From positions 3,108,501 through 3,172,500 of the forward strand of contig JBDWTN010000007.1 in NCBI GenBank assembly GCA_039984955.1: 64,000 nt of DNA. Direction: 5' to 3'. This DNA is from Marinobacter alexandrii. Its GTDB lineage: Bacteria; Bacteroidota; Bacteroidia; Cytophagales; Cyclobacteriaceae. The translations under genes were made by a program, and so were the position numbers. The notes beneath the pieces are model-generated. The model was not told the DNA's origin. It saw nothing but the letters and a program-made list of their open reading frames with translations, and did not search any database. Of this stretch, positions 1-11,000 are shown one piece after another; position 1 is the stretch's first letter; each line of letters starts with the position of its first letter.

Positions 1-1191
1 TTTGCTGAACCTACATATCGTAGGGCAGCATACAGCGTAAAAGCAGGATATGAAGAGGGTGATATTGCTGCTCACCTGATCATTTTTAAGTCATCGGATG
101 ATGAAAATTCAATCTCTGTACCAGATAGCATAGGCGTTAAGCCAGAAGAAAACTTGGTCATCGGATTGGTTTCGACATTTAAATTTTTAAAGGTTTTCAC
201 TTTTGAAATAGATTATGCGCATAGCATGCTTACAAGGGATAAAACAGCCATAGAGACAGTGGAGAATGAATTCAGTTTTAGAAATAATCTAGGCACCCTT
301 TTTACAGTTAATCAAAGTTCTTCTTTTAGTAATGCACTCTCTTCAAAATTGACTTTTAATGGAAATTTGTTCCAACTGAACCTTGCCTACAGGAGAATAG
401 ATCCTGGTTATTCTACACATGGATCATCCTTTTTAAATAATGATTTACAGGATATTTCAGGTGGAATAGCCTTGCCCTTATTTAAGGGTAGAGTATCACT
501 TTCGTCTAACCTTGGATTCCAAAAAAATAATCTTGATAACCAACTAGCTGCTGAAGTTACCCGACTTATTTTTTCGTCATCAGCCAGTGTGGCAGTAAGT
601 GAGCGCCTAAATACATCGGTATCATTTTCAAATTTCAGCACAGGGACGAGTCAAACATTAATTCAAGATAATCTGCTCTCAGATTCCTTGGAGTTTTTTC
701 AGGTTACAAGAAATGGTACTTTGACGACTAACTACACAATCGGAGCAAACAAACAAAGTAGCGTTTTCGCCACATTTTCATTACAGGATGCTACCGATAG
801 CGATAACAATGAAAGTGTGTTTGCCAATGCTAACGCAGGCTATTCTACCGTGATAAATACAGTGTGGAGATTGAATGTTAATGCAAACTATAACAATAAC
901 GTAACCATGGATTCTGAAACTACTTCCATTGGTCCCGGAGTAGGGCTTGGAAGAAGTTTACGAGATAATAGAATTCAGACAAACCTGGCTTTAAACCTGT
1001 TCAATAGTTATTTGAACAGTGACCTTCAAAATAGGATTGCTACCGTACGTTTAACAGCATCTAGTTCACTTGGAAAACGCCATAGTATTTCTCTGAGTAC
1101 TTTCTACACGAATAGAAGTACAGTCCAAGAGGAGACTAGTACCAATATCAAAGAAGTTAGAGGGAATGTCAATTACGCTTTTAGGCTATAA
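1..1191 (+). CDS. Outer-membrane beta-barrel protein, 3' part (5' end outside window)
   Basis: The frame is open from the first base, so this is the last 396 codons of a longer gene. The visible protein is a run of alternating polar/hydrophobic strands rich in Ser, Asn, Thr and aromatics. It has no helices or membrane-spanning hydrophobic segments, and it ends in a beta-strand with aromatic residues (NYAFRL), as outer-membrane barrels do. It has no T9SS sorting domain. It lies 11 bases before the start of the giant exported gene at 1203, so the two are probably co-transcribed. Function is unknown; a porin-like or anchoring partner of the downstream surface proteins is an inference from position only. 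The barrel call is fairly firm, the role is not. Confidence 0.6.
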   Translation, partial: FAEPTYRRAAYSVKAGYEEGDIAAHLIIFKSSDDENSISVPDSIGVKPEENLVIGLVSTFKFLKVFTFEIDYAHSMLTRDKTAIETVENEFSFRNNLGTLFTVNQSSSFSNALSSKLTFNGNLFQLNLAYRRIDPGYSTHGSSFLNNDLQDISGGIALPLFKGRVSLSSNLGFQKNNLDNQLAAEVTRLIFSSSASVAVSERLNTSVSFSNFSTGTSQTLIQDNLLSDSLEFFQVTRNGTLTTNYTIGANKQSSVFATFSLQDATDSDNNESVFANANAGYSTVINTVWRLNVNANYNNNVTMDSETTSIGPGVGLGRSLRDNRIQTNLALNLFNSYLNSDLQNRIATVRLTASSSLGKRHSISLSTFYTNRSTVQEETSTNIKEVRGNVNYAFRL

Positions 1192-1202
1192 TTAAAAGAT
1201 AG

Positions 1203-4200
1203 ATGAGTAAAAAGACCAACTATATCAAATCAATCATAAAAAGCCTGACATGCTTCACTTTTTTGATATTCACTCATTTCTTGGACGCACAAGTTGATAG
1301 GTTCCCGGCTAATGTATCTCCTATACTTAACTCCCCCTATTCTCTTTTCTTGGAGGATTATACGGATCCTTCATTAAATCAGTTGGTTGGGAATATTGTA
1401 TTTAATGATTTTAACGAGCCTTCTTGGACTTTTAAATTAAGGCTGACCATTGAAAGTACAGATGTTCGTATTTCAACCAAACCTGGATTTACGCCAATAG
1501 ATCCAATTGTAGTTCAGCCGGGTATTTTGACACAGTTTGCTTCTACAGATTGGACCGAATATTTTGATTTTGGTAACATTAACATTTCGGGATCTGCGGC
1601 AAACTTGGTTCGCCAGACAGGTCGATTGCCCGAGGGGTTATATTCTTTTTGTATTGAAGTTTTAGATTATGAGACTGGTGATCCATTATCGAGAGAAACG
1701 TGTGCAACTGCATGGATACAATTAAATGATCCTCCTAGAATAGTTTCTCCCTTTTGCGGAACTGTTTTAGACCCAAAGCTTACCTCATTTCCGATACAAT
1801 GGCAGCAGTTTAATACAACGAGCCCCAATGCAGAAATGGGTACCACTTATGATCTGACGATTTGGCAACTTACGGATCCAACAGCTAATCCATTTGTCGC
1901 AGTTCCTAATGGACAAGCGCTGCAGGTATTTCAAACCAGAGACCTTACTTCTCCTACATTTATTTATGGACCAGCAGAGCCACTATTAGATTTGGGTAAA
2001 ACCTATGTATATCAGATTAGGGCCAAATCTCCAGATGGGAGAGATTCTTATAAGAATGGGGGCAATAGCGAGTTTTGCCATTTTAGCTATGGATGGCCTG
2101 AAGGAGGGACTATAGAACTCGAATGGCCAGAATATGATGGTGGTTTTAAAAGCGAACAGCAACCTTACATAAGCTGGGGAGCCCCTAGCAATAAGCGTCC
2201 TGATCAGTCTGTAGCATACTTGGTGAAAATAATGGAAATGAACGAAGGGCAAACCCCGGAAGATGCTATTTCCAGAAACCAGCCCTGGTTTGAATTTCAA
2301 AAACCCACTTCGTTTGGTAGCTTCGGTAGTTCCTTGAGTTTACCCAACCTTGACAAGTCCCAAAAATACGCTTGGAAAGTCTCTGCCCTAACAGGTGAAC
2401 AAGTAGTCGCTGAAAGTGAAATAGGGCTCATGAACGGTCCCAGTCTGGTAGAGTTCTTTTATGCAGGAAACCATCGCGTGAGAGTCGATTTTATCAACGG
2501 GACTGACATAACAAATATTTCTGGTGGTGGTGAAGTGCGTTTATCACCGGATCCTGATACCTGGACTAGCCTGAAGTTTGAAAACATATCCTTAATTGAT
2601 AATGGAGGATACTGGTTATTGGATGGCGGGACAATAGAAATTGATGACAGTAAAATTGTTACATTAAGTCCCGACTATGAGGATAATCAAAATGCTACGT
2701 TCAACACGCAAAAATATAAACTCACCAAAGAAGGATTGTTTGCATTTGGTACGTTCACATGGGATTTACCCTTTGCTACGCTTTCAACGGAGAAGCCTAT
2801 CGTAAGATCGGTCGAACAATGGGCTAATTTCAACAATTTCAAGATCAATACAGTAGTTGGACTACCAGAGAACGATAATCGTTTTGATTTACTTGACCCC
2901 TATGATTTTACCATTGATCTATATAAGACATCACTGGTATATATAAATGACGATAGATTCAGATTTGAGCTGGACGGAGATGTATTTGTTCCGGATATTG
3001 TTAGAAGATTAGAAGATACCAGAGCTTCATTTCGTTTCGACAATGTTGCTGACCTATATTATTTTGAAGGTAAGTCTGAATCTTTTGTTAATGCTATTCA
3101 GCCTGTTCAAAACACGCTATACTGGTTAAAAACATCAAATTATGTTATTGATTTTTCTGAGAAAACTTCTCCTGGTATTCATCAGTCTAATCTAGAATGG
3201 AAGGGGATAGACCTTGTTGATTATTCATTCACCTATGAAAGGTCTGCTGACCATAAAGGGCAGCTAAATTTTGACACCCCTTTTCAGAATTCATATACAC
3301 AAGATGGAGAGTCTAGATACGCTTACATCACTAATGAAGGGCTCTCTATGCATCTAAATACTTCTTATGGAGATATTGAAGATGCACTGAACTTTCAAAC
3401 ATTCCCTTCCAATCCAAGATCTCTTGACCTGCTGGTCGAAAACAACGTTGTAAATACCAAAAGTAATTTTAAAGGGGATTTTCTGATTCCGTTTATTAGC
3501 ACCGATAGGCGTTTTGGATATGAAATCCCTATTACCAATCTTGGTTACGAAAAAGGATTCCTGGTTGATGTTGAAGGATATGACTTTTATTTCAATAAAG
3601 GTTCACTTGAGCAAGAAATATATGTAAAGATTAATCGGGCAGTCCTCTCTGGAAATGAGCGAATCACCATGAACATAGACATGGATTGGCCTGGGATGGG
3701 AGTGAAGCTTACAAAACTTCGCGACTTCAAAGTTTGGGGTGATTACTCAGTAGGCTTTACAGCAAAAAATGGTACTGTAGCTCTTGAGGAGCGAAAAAAT
3801 GCACTCATGAGTGCACAAGAGTATCCGGTTACAATAGATGTAATAGGAGCGGGAAGCTTTGATGGAAGGTACTTCTTTGCCACGACTGCCGATATCGTTC
3901 TTGGAGAGGACGTGAGTGGACCAGATGCAGAACCAACAGTAAATGTATATAGCAGTGTTGAAAATGAGTTTGTACCAGAAAGTGCAAACGGTGGAATTTC
4001 AGATATGCCCGATGAGGGCCCCTCGTATGACGATGCTGTTGCTCAAGTAGAAGCTGAGATAGAGGAATATGAAGAAAGCCTATTGGCCAAGCTCAACGAA
4101 GGCTCCAAAGAGCTTCAGACGCAAGCGGAGAATCTCAAAGAGAGCTTAGCTTCCAATTCTACAGTTCTTCCGCCAGATGATATTGTAAAGTCTTTTGAAA

Positions 4201-6182
4201 CAGGAGAAGAAATTTCTCAGGAGGAACGTGACAGACTTTACCCAATAGTCGAAGGATTTGTTACCGTTTTAGCTACGCACTACCTCGCTCCATTAGACAG
4301 TGCGATGGGCAACCTCAACAAGAAAATTGAAGATGCCATCACTGGAGAAAAAGACAAAGCAAAAGATTTCATAAATCGAACGATTGATAACCTAGTAGAT
4401 CAGGTGACTCAAAACCTGGCCTCATCTCTACAAAATAAAAAAATAGATGTAACCCCCATCATCAACGAAATCGGGTTAGCTACCAAACAGGCCCTCAAAA
4501 GTGAAATCGTTGGATCCCTTGATAAGACGGTGAAAGTAAACCTGACGGATCCGATTAAAGCGTTGATTGTGGATAGGTTCATGCAGCGGGTCTATGATTA
4601 CATTATTGACAATAGCACGGACGCTATTTACGATGTGCTGAAGGGGCAGGCTAACGGCGGTGACATTGCAAGTAACTATGCAAATGGGCTGAAAGATCTG
4701 GCTACTGAGACAACAGAGGATGTAGCCAATTTTATCAGCCCCGAAAGCCTGGCATCCACCATTGAGGGGCTAGCCTCTGACTTTATTCAAGGCATAGATA
4801 TGTCAGGAGTAGCCGCTGAAATAAGCGGCAAGGCAAAAGATATAGTCCTAAAAGCGCTTGAAGATCTAGCTAAAGATGTGGTAAGTGATTTAGCTCAGGA
4901 ATATCTGGAAGAAGCAGGCCTTCCTCCATTCTTGGGAGGAGAAAATCCTATCGATTTTGCAGGTATAGGAACAAAACTCGCAGACGGAGACTATGCAGGA
5001 GCCATCAAAGATGCACTTCCCGTAGATCCATTACCACTGAAGATGCGAACACCGGTTGTAGATCTGGAAGGCTACATAAGCTATACTCCAGGAGACCCTA
5101 CATACGGAAATGTGTGGAGTGGAGATATTGCCATGAATGTGAAGGTACCTAAGCCTTTTGTGCTTAGCGCCACTTACATCAACGGGCGAATTGGTGACAA
5201 TTCCTACTGGTTTGTAGAAATAAGAGGTGGTAAAAATGACCAACCATATAAACTAGGTGAGCCAATTGCAAAAGAGGCAAAGGCTTTAGCCAGACCGGTA
5301 AACATGGGAATCGCCAATCTAGTAGGCGTTTCAGGACGGGTGTATCACCACATGTCTGAGACAGAAAATGGAGGGATAGCCCCTGATCCCGATATGAGGT
5401 TTGGTGCTTACATGAATGTGATATTCTTTGATACCCAAGGAGGGAAAAAGCTAAGATTGGCGGTAGCAGGAGAGATCAATACCAAAGAAAACGGAGATTA
5501 CACGCTGGCATTCGATGGAAACTTGCAGATGCAAAATTCAGCTCCTAAAGTGACTGAAATTGATGAAAGTGCAGTTATTCAAGGCTTCATTGAGATAAGA
5601 TATAACTCTGCTGAAAAGCACTTCTTTGGATATGCAAAGGTTATCTTGAATAAACCAGGAACGCTTTGTGCAGAAGGAAGTATTCTGGTGGATGTCAAGC
5701 CAGGAGCATGGCGTGTAGCGCTAGGATCTAGAGATGATCGCTTGATGTTTGTGCCGGGATGCGTGGGGTGGTCACCTACTGGATGGCTGGATGTGAATCA
5801 AAACGAAGCAGAATTGGGGCTGGGAGTACAGTGGTCCATACAAGCCAAGACTCCAACACTCCCTATTGCGATCTGGAAAGTTCGATTTGGGGTAGATGCG
5901 GGCTTGGCCTTTGGTATACTAGCCGCTGTACAATACAATCCAAAGTTCGCGCTTGCTCGCTTGGGGATCTGGGCAGACCTCTGGATCAAACTGATCATGG
6001 AGCATAAAAAGATCTGGAAGAAAAAATGGAAGACCACTGTTCTGGTTGATATCAACTTGAAAGGAGACATGATACTCTATTTCATTCCGAAACCAACCAT
6101 GCTGGAGGGAAGCCTCCGTGGGTACGTCAAGGTACTGTTCTTTAAAAAGGATATCAAAGCAAGCTTTAGTAAAGAAATCTAG
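1203..6182 (+). CDS. Giant exported protein with TANFOR-like N-terminal domain
   Basis: 1659 residues. Residues 1-29 form a signal peptide (basic start, hydrophobic core, cleavage after LDAQ). Residues about 33-150 look like the TANFOR domain known from Tannerella and other Bacteroidota (FPANVSPILNSPYSLFLEDY, then a beta-rich stretch with RLTIE). Residues about 155-410 look like fibronectin/Ig-type strands, followed by a long beta-rich middle. About residues 940-1270 change to Ala/Glu/Lys-rich helices with coiled-coil character. From about 1278 to the end the protein returns to long amphipathic beta-strands. No T9SS C-terminal sorting domain is visible. It sits between a barrel protein and a toxin-like protein, suggesting a scaffold or display component of one surface system. 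The domain name was recognised by eye; the overall function is unknown. Confidence 0.6.
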   Translation: MSKKTNYIKSIIKSLTCFTFLIFTHFLDAQVDRFPANVSPILNSPYSLFLEDYTDPSLNQLVGNIVFNDFNEPSWTFKLRLTIESTDVRISTKPGFTPIDPIVVQPGILTQFASTDWTEYFDFGNINISGSAANLVRQTGRLPEGLYSFCIEVLDYETGDPLSRETCATAWIQLNDPPRIVSPFCGTVLDPKLTSFPIQWQQFNTTSPNAEMGTTYDLTIWQLTDPTANPFVAVPNGQALQVFQTRDLTSPTFIYGPAEPLLDLGKTYVYQIRAKSPDGRDSYKNGGNSEFCHFSYGWPEGGTIELEWPEYDGGFKSEQQPYISWGAPSNKRPDQSVAYLVKIMEMNEGQTPEDAISRNQPWFEFQKPTSFGSFGSSLSLPNLDKSQKYAWKVSALTGEQVVAESEIGLMNGPSLVEFFYAGNHRVRVDFINGTDITNISGGGEVRLSPDPDTWTSLKFENISLIDNGGYWLLDGGTIEIDDSKIVTLSPDYEDNQNATFNTQKYKLTKEGLFAFGTFTWDLPFATLSTEKPIVRSVEQWANFNNFKINTVVGLPENDNRFDLLDPYDFTIDLYKTSLVYINDDRFRFELDGDVFVPDIVRRLEDTRASFRFDNVADLYYFEGKSESFVNAIQPVQNTLYWLKTSNYVIDFSEKTSPGIHQSNLEWKGIDLVDYSFTYERSADHKGQLNFDTPFQNSYTQDGESRYAYITNEGLSMHLNTSYGDIEDALNFQTFPSNPRSLDLLVENNVVNTKSNFKGDFLIPFISTDRRFGYEIPITNLGYEKGFLVDVEGYDFYFNKGSLEQEIYVKINRAVLSGNERITMNIDMDWPGMGVKLTKLRDFKVWGDYSVGFTAKNGTVALEERKNALMSAQEYPVTIDVIGAGSFDGRYFFATTADIVLGEDVSGPDAEPTVNVYSSVENEFVPESANGGISDMPDEGPSYDDAVAQVEAEIEEYEESLLAKLNEGSKELQTQAENLKESLASNSTVLPPDDIVKSFETGEEISQEERDRLYPIVEGFVTVLATHYLAPLDSAMGNLNKKIEDAITGEKDKAKDFINRTIDNLVDQVTQNLASSLQNKKIDVTPIINEIGLATKQALKSEIVGSLDKTVKVNLTDPIKALIVDRFMQRVYDYIIDNSTDAIYDVLKGQANGGDIASNYANGLKDLATETTEDVANFISPESLASTIEGLASDFIQGIDMSGVAAEISGKAKDIVLKALEDLAKDVVSDLAQEYLEEAGLPPFLGGENPIDFAGIGTKLADGDYAGAIKDALPVDPLPLKMRTPVVDLEGYISYTPGDPTYGNVWSGDIAMNVKVPKPFVLSATYINGRIGDNSYWFVEIRGGKNDQPYKLGEPIAKEAKALARPVNMGIANLVGVSGRVYHHMSETENGGIAPDPDMRFGAYMNVIFFDTQGGKKLRLAVAGEINTKENGDYTLAFDGNLQMQNSAPKVTEIDESAVIQGFIEIRYNSAEKHFFGYAKVILNKPGTLCAEGSILVDVKPGAWRVALGSRDDRLMFVPGCVGWSPTGWLDVNQNEAELGLGVQWSIQAKTPTLPIAIWKVRFGVDAGLAFGILAAVQYNPKFALARLGIWADLWIKLIMEHKKIWKKKWKTTVLVDINLKGDMILYFIPKPTMLEGSLRGYVKVLFFKKDIKASFSKEI

Positions 6183-6422
6183 TAGAATGAGTAGAAGTCA
6201 TAGATATCATTATAAAAGAAAATTGTGCGATAACTCTTCGCTCAGGTGGGTAGGAGAGAAAGTTTGGCGGGCCAGCGTAGGCATGAGGGTCGATAGCTTT
6301 CAAACTTTCTTGAATTTTTTGCTTCGTTTTTGGTTCAAGCCAAAAATGAAGACTAAAAAAGCTTTGAAATATGTTCGATTTAGGGTAAAAACAATTTTGA
6401 GCAATGTGAGAAAACAGCTCTT

Positions 6423-9400
6423 ATGGATAGAGAGAATCCTTTTATTATCAATCTTGAATTTAGTCGGATGATCTTATTTACAAGTATTAAGCATATCAAT
6501 ATCCAGAATTTTACTAAAGTGAGTATCAAACATGATTTCTTGAAATGGTTCACCTGCGTTGTGGTGTTCATTGGAATTGCCTTCCAATCCATGGAAGTAG
6601 TTGCTCAAGATTTTTCCAAAGCGAACGAAGAAGCACAAAAGGATACGAAGAAATTTTTTTCCCGCTTCACCGACTGGGTAGTGTTGTCACATATCCATCG
6701 CTCAGGAGAAAATGCAGCTCAAATAGATAACATCTTTAATAGTTTTTTGAAGGATTACGCTCAAAACCCGATCCTACAAGAAGTTCTAGCGAATTTTAGC
6801 GATAGTCAGATGAGCTTATATGCTCAGGAATTCTTTAGGCAAACAGGGATTCGAATTTATTTTGTGGGTCAGCTAGATGTTAGTGGTGAAGATCGATTTG
6901 AAGTGGTCTTAAACCACTTCAATAATTCCTTGAAAGCAAAAATTGAAGATCCAACTAAGCCATATATTATCGTAACCAATACACTCAAAGGAGATAATGA
7001 GAATGGCTATACCATAAAAACCACGGTAACCTATAGTGAAGAGATTAAAGGGTCTAAATATAAGCTTGACCGTACCAATGATACGAATCCCTTTTTAGCC
7101 TCCTTAGTAACCGCAGCGGAGAAACGAAACGATGCTGGGCGCCAGATTCGGGATGCGATGCTTGCAGGTATTGGAACGCTGAGTGAAAGAGTGACAGAAA
7201 ATTACCTTCCCAACTTGCTGATAGAATCAAGAGACAAGCTTTATAAAGACACAGAAGAAATTCAGTCTGGGATATTAGAAAATGGCACAGTTACACTCAG
7301 TGCGCTAAACAAAGAGCTCGAACCACCAAATAAAGGTGTGGAGTGGCTGATAAGTCCTCAAGATGGGCAAGCAGATAGCGCAATTATTGAAGGAAATACA
7401 TTGACCTTCCCCATTGACAAAGCAGGGGACTATGCCATCAAAGCGACTGCTGGGAGTGATGAGGTGAATGTGACACTTAGAATCAGTGATTCCATATTGG
7501 ATCTCGACTTCAAAAACATTCTGGAGGACCTACTTCTCGAGATATTAATACCCTTGTTAGAGGAGGAGCTTACCAGGCAAGAAGAGTTAAAGCAAAAGGA
7601 AGCAGACTCGCTTGATCTAGCGGTCGCTAGTATAAGTGACCTGGAGAAATTAAACTATCCTATTTCTGAAGGAGATGGTACGTTAGAGCCTAAACAGGAT
7701 GCTCCACGTGTATACTCCGCTTCAGAGGAACAATTTTTTAATGGTGGCCCTGATGGTCCTGGAAGGAAAAAAGCCCTTGAGAGTTTAAGAAAAAGCAAAA
7801 AGCTCAAAGTAGATCTGGCTAAGGTGGCCAATCTCATAGGGTTTGTAACAAATGTAGTTAGTGGTCAAGGGGAGGATAGAGATGTTGTTCTGAATGATAT
7901 GTTGGATAATGTAGGAACCCTGCTTGGGGAGATGACTGTCGCATTGTTAAGTGGTGATGGCAAAGAGGAAGCGAAAGCTATCATTACCGACTACTTAGAT
8001 AAAAACCTTTCTCGTTTGGCTGGTGAAGATGTCGCACTCTCCGATCTTCAGCCTTTAGCTATAGTTCCAAATAGCAATATTCCAGACTTACAAGGAAAGT
8101 CATATTACATCAACCCGAAAATACCGTATACAGAAGCTCAGTTTGCCGCGCTTGAGCAAGAAATCACGAATTATCAGGCGTCCAATCCAGGGAGTTTTGT
8201 TGTAGTGAATTATTCACAGGACATTGATAGAGCTACTTTTCTGTCACGTGTACCCAAAGGAGCGCCAGTTGGTCTGGATGAGGATCAGAAGTATAAGGTT
8301 ATAAATATTGTTAATTATCCAGGATCCATTTTGGAGGATGAGTTTGGATATGAGGCAGGAATAGAGGAAACAGCAACATTAACTTTTGAAGAGTTAGATT
8401 ATACGAGACCTCCGGACCCAGAAGTATTTATGGGAATTGATCCATCAGGTAGAAATATAAAATCTATAAATGCTGGTTCAAGCGACATTGCGATTCCAAT
8501 GATAACTAAAAGTAATCCCTATGTGATTTGGGGAATCGCTTTATACAGAAAGAACAATGATAATCTAGAAAAAGTAGACAGCTATACTGCTGATTTCAAT
8601 AATGGGGTTTTTACCTCCTACAAGAATAAGACCGGTCAGGGGTATCCTGGCACAGTTGAAACTTCATCATCAGCAGGAATTACTACAGTTGTTCGTAGTA
8701 ATGGAGATAACTGTTTTTATCAAAACCTTCAAATTTCCTGGCAACCTCCTACAGAATCGAAAACTTATGAATATGTAAAAAATGAAGTGACAAAAGTTTC
8801 TGAAGGTCGAGTATGGAATTTGAAACCCTTATTTAATAGAGATATATCGTGTTTGAATGATTTTATTGCGAGTCTGAAAGAGAGAGATTTGAGCGATCTC
8901 TGTAAAGATCCCGCTAAACAGACTGAAGAAGCAAATAGACTTTCACAATTGATTCAAAACCCGACCACCGATAAAGATCTGGTCGAACTGATTCTTAATG
9001 TGTGCCAAAATTCCATTAGAAAATTATCACATGAGCATATAACTATTGCATTTGGTATTCTAGCTGGTTCGGAAGAGATAAAAGAATACAAAGAAATAGC
9101 CATACTTAGGCTAATGAGTGCTATTAAGGCGGATGACTATGTAGACTTTTTTGATTTTTTACAGGACAATGACAACAAGCTTATCAAAAACCTGCAAAGC
9201 AAAATGCATGACAAGTCGATTAATCCTTTTGATGGTAACAATTATACCTCATTTATAAGTGGCTTGTTGCATATGTATCAGCAAAATGTAAAAGTGTTCG
9301 AGTCTCAAATTGGTCAATTGGATTTTGCTGAAAACTATAAACTCTTTGAACAGGTTTTGAACTTGGAGCCTATACAAATTGAAAGCACAAGCACCATATC

Positions 9401-11000
9401 TGGTTCAGGCTTTGCTACTTCAATAACCGGTAAAACAGTTACTAGACATTTCGAAGGTCAGTATAGTTCATCAACCGGTACACTGTTAATTAATGAAGTA
9501 ATTACAACGAAAAGTTTTGGTGCTTCAGGCGGGGGTGGAACTACCTCAACAAAAGAGAATAAGGTTGTTCTAGCTGAAAATGTTCCTCCATTGTCACCTG
9601 TATTCATTCGAGTTGAACCAAAACTTGATCTGGTTAAAATAGCTCTAGATGGGATACAATCGGAGGGGGAGGTTTATATAGTTCCTGCTATCTTCCTTAA
9701 ATATATTGATCAAAAGAGATTTAATGATGTAGTAGAAAAAGGAGTAATGATTACACTTGACGTGGCAACAATTGTTTTGAGTGGAGGAGCAGCGATTGCA
9801 ACAAAAGTTCACTGGGTCAGAAGAGTAATTGCTATAGCCGAAGTAATAGGAGCTGCTGGCAATATTGTAGTAACAGTATCGGATCTTCCAAGAGATGGCG
9901 ATATAGGAAAGGCGGTAGATGCTTACAACACTTTAATGCTTTTGGTTGGAATCAAAAATATAGGTCAAGCAAGTGCTAAATACGCTCGAGGTTTAGGTTC
10001 AAAAACTGTTACATATGTTAAAAATCAAGGAGGATTAAGATCTTTATTAACAACTAAACTTGATCAAATAAAGGATCTTTCAATCTCACAATACACTGCC
10101 CTATCTGATGTTCAAAAGCAAACTTGGGATAACATTATAAAGTTCAGAGATCAGCTTAGAAGAATCTTAGGGATTAGTAACCAAGCTGATATTTTGTCTT
10201 CTTTAAAGAACCTTCTAAGAAGTCAAGGATTACCCAACTCAATACTGAATAGTCTAGATAATTGGAATGCTTCAACATTGAATAAATTGGATGAGGTATT
10301 CAAGAATTCTAGATACAATGGGATACTCAATGAATTCAAGCAAAATCAGACTCTTTTTGAAGAATTTCGCAAAATTGAAGAAACTTGGTATGCGAAATTC
10401 TCAAAAGCTGCGATCATGAAAAGAGGTTCTTCCAATGTGCCTACAAATTTCGGAAAATACGTTGGAGATATTGAAGTTACAACGCTTCAATTAAAACTCA
10501 ACTTAAGAACAGTGTCATTAGACAGATCTAAAAGTCAATACATTGGTAAGTTAATGGATGAAGTTGCAATAGATGAATTAACAACAGCATGGAGTAGCGG
10601 TAACTTCGATAGGTTTACGGATGGTGTAGGTCCTGTTTTGAAGACGTATAAGGATAATGGATATAAGCTTGTTGTAAGCGAACCTAAAATTGCAGTGAAC
10701 GGGATAAATTCCGAACCAGATATACTTTTATTTGGTAGCATAAGCGTTGCAGGACAGTCAATTAGTGATGTTAGGTTTATTGATGTTAAGTTCTTAGATG
10801 ATGTGAGATATACCGCTGGACAACAAGAAATTGCAAACCAAGTCGCAAATTCAGGAAGAGCTACTGCAAGGACGGTCGATGCTACACAAAACATTTCTGA
10901 TGTTGATGGAACTATAGTAGTACAAGCTGGAAATTCATTTATTATCAATGGAGCCGCTAAATTAGCATCCGATCAAAGCCTTAATTTGATAATGCAATAA
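6423..11000 (+). CDS. Large exported protein with C-terminal PD-(D/E)XK nuclease-like region (candidate polymorphic toxin)
   Basis: 1525 residues from the ATG at 6423. A better signal peptide results from ATG 6468 or GTG 6519, since the hydrophobic core and VVAQ cleavage site lie at about residues 42-62, so the true start is uncertain. The middle has helices and Ig-like beta segments. Around residues 1100-1190 there are hydrophobic stretches resembling a pre-toxin region. The last 150 residues hold E1380, P1432-D1433 and D1454-V-K1456, in the order and spacing of the PD-(D/E)XK nuclease core. There is no T9SS sorting domain. The 3' third is visibly more AT-rich than the start. The next gene overlaps its stop, as immunity genes often do. 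The nuclease toxin role is inferred from motif and context; it could instead be a structural surface protein. Confidence 0.55.
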   Translation: MDRENPFIINLEFSRMILFTSIKHINIQNFTKVSIKHDFLKWFTCVVVFIGIAFQSMEVVAQDFSKANEEAQKDTKKFFSRFTDWVVLSHIHRSGENAAQIDNIFNSFLKDYAQNPILQEVLANFSDSQMSLYAQEFFRQTGIRIYFVGQLDVSGEDRFEVVLNHFNNSLKAKIEDPTKPYIIVTNTLKGDNENGYTIKTTVTYSEEIKGSKYKLDRTNDTNPFLASLVTAAEKRNDAGRQIRDAMLAGIGTLSERVTENYLPNLLIESRDKLYKDTEEIQSGILENGTVTLSALNKELEPPNKGVEWLISPQDGQADSAIIEGNTLTFPIDKAGDYAIKATAGSDEVNVTLRISDSILDLDFKNILEDLLLEILIPLLEEELTRQEELKQKEADSLDLAVASISDLEKLNYPISEGDGTLEPKQDAPRVYSASEEQFFNGGPDGPGRKKALESLRKSKKLKVDLAKVANLIGFVTNVVSGQGEDRDVVLNDMLDNVGTLLGEMTVALLSGDGKEEAKAIITDYLDKNLSRLAGEDVALSDLQPLAIVPNSNIPDLQGKSYYINPKIPYTEAQFAALEQEITNYQASNPGSFVVVNYSQDIDRATFLSRVPKGAPVGLDEDQKYKVINIVNYPGSILEDEFGYEAGIEETATLTFEELDYTRPPDPEVFMGIDPSGRNIKSINAGSSDIAIPMITKSNPYVIWGIALYRKNNDNLEKVDSYTADFNNGVFTSYKNKTGQGYPGTVETSSSAGITTVVRSNGDNCFYQNLQISWQPPTESKTYEYVKNEVTKVSEGRVWNLKPLFNRDISCLNDFIASLKERDLSDLCKDPAKQTEEANRLSQLIQNPTTDKDLVELILNVCQNSIRKLSHEHITIAFGILAGSEEIKEYKEIAILRLMSAIKADDYVDFFDFLQDNDNKLIKNLQSKMHDKSINPFDGNNYTSFISGLLHMYQQNVKVFESQIGQLDFAENYKLFEQVLNLEPIQIESTSTISGSGFATSITGKTVTRHFEGQYSSSTGTLLINEVITTKSFGASGGGGTTSTKENKVVLAENVPPLSPVFIRVEPKLDLVKIALDGIQSEGEVYIVPAIFLKYIDQKRFNDVVEKGVMITLDVATIVLSGGAAIATKVHWVRRVIAIAEVIGAAGNIVVTVSDLPRDGDIGKAVDAYNTLMLLVGIKNIGQASAKYARGLGSKTVTYVKNQGGLRSLLTTKLDQIKDLSISQYTALSDVQKQTWDNIIKFRDQLRRILGISNQADILSSLKNLLRSQGLPNSILNSLDNWNASTLNKLDEVFKNSRYNGILNEFKQNQTLFEEFRKIEETWYAKFSKAAIMKRGSSNVPTNFGKYVGDIEVTTLQLKLNLRTVSLDRSKSQYIGKLMDEVAIDELTTAWSSGNFDRFTDGVGPVLKTYKDNGYKLVVSEPKIAVNGINSEPDILLFGSISVAGQSISDVRFIDVKFLDDVRYTAGQQEIANQVANSGRATARTVDATQNISDVDGTIVVQAGNSFIINGAAKLASDQSLNLIMQ

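Noticed and set aside
6187-6471. Small basic reading frame between the two giants
   Set aside because: About 94 residues rich in Arg/Lys with no family signature or signal peptide, and it runs into the start of the next gene in another frame. Its composition looks like chance translation.
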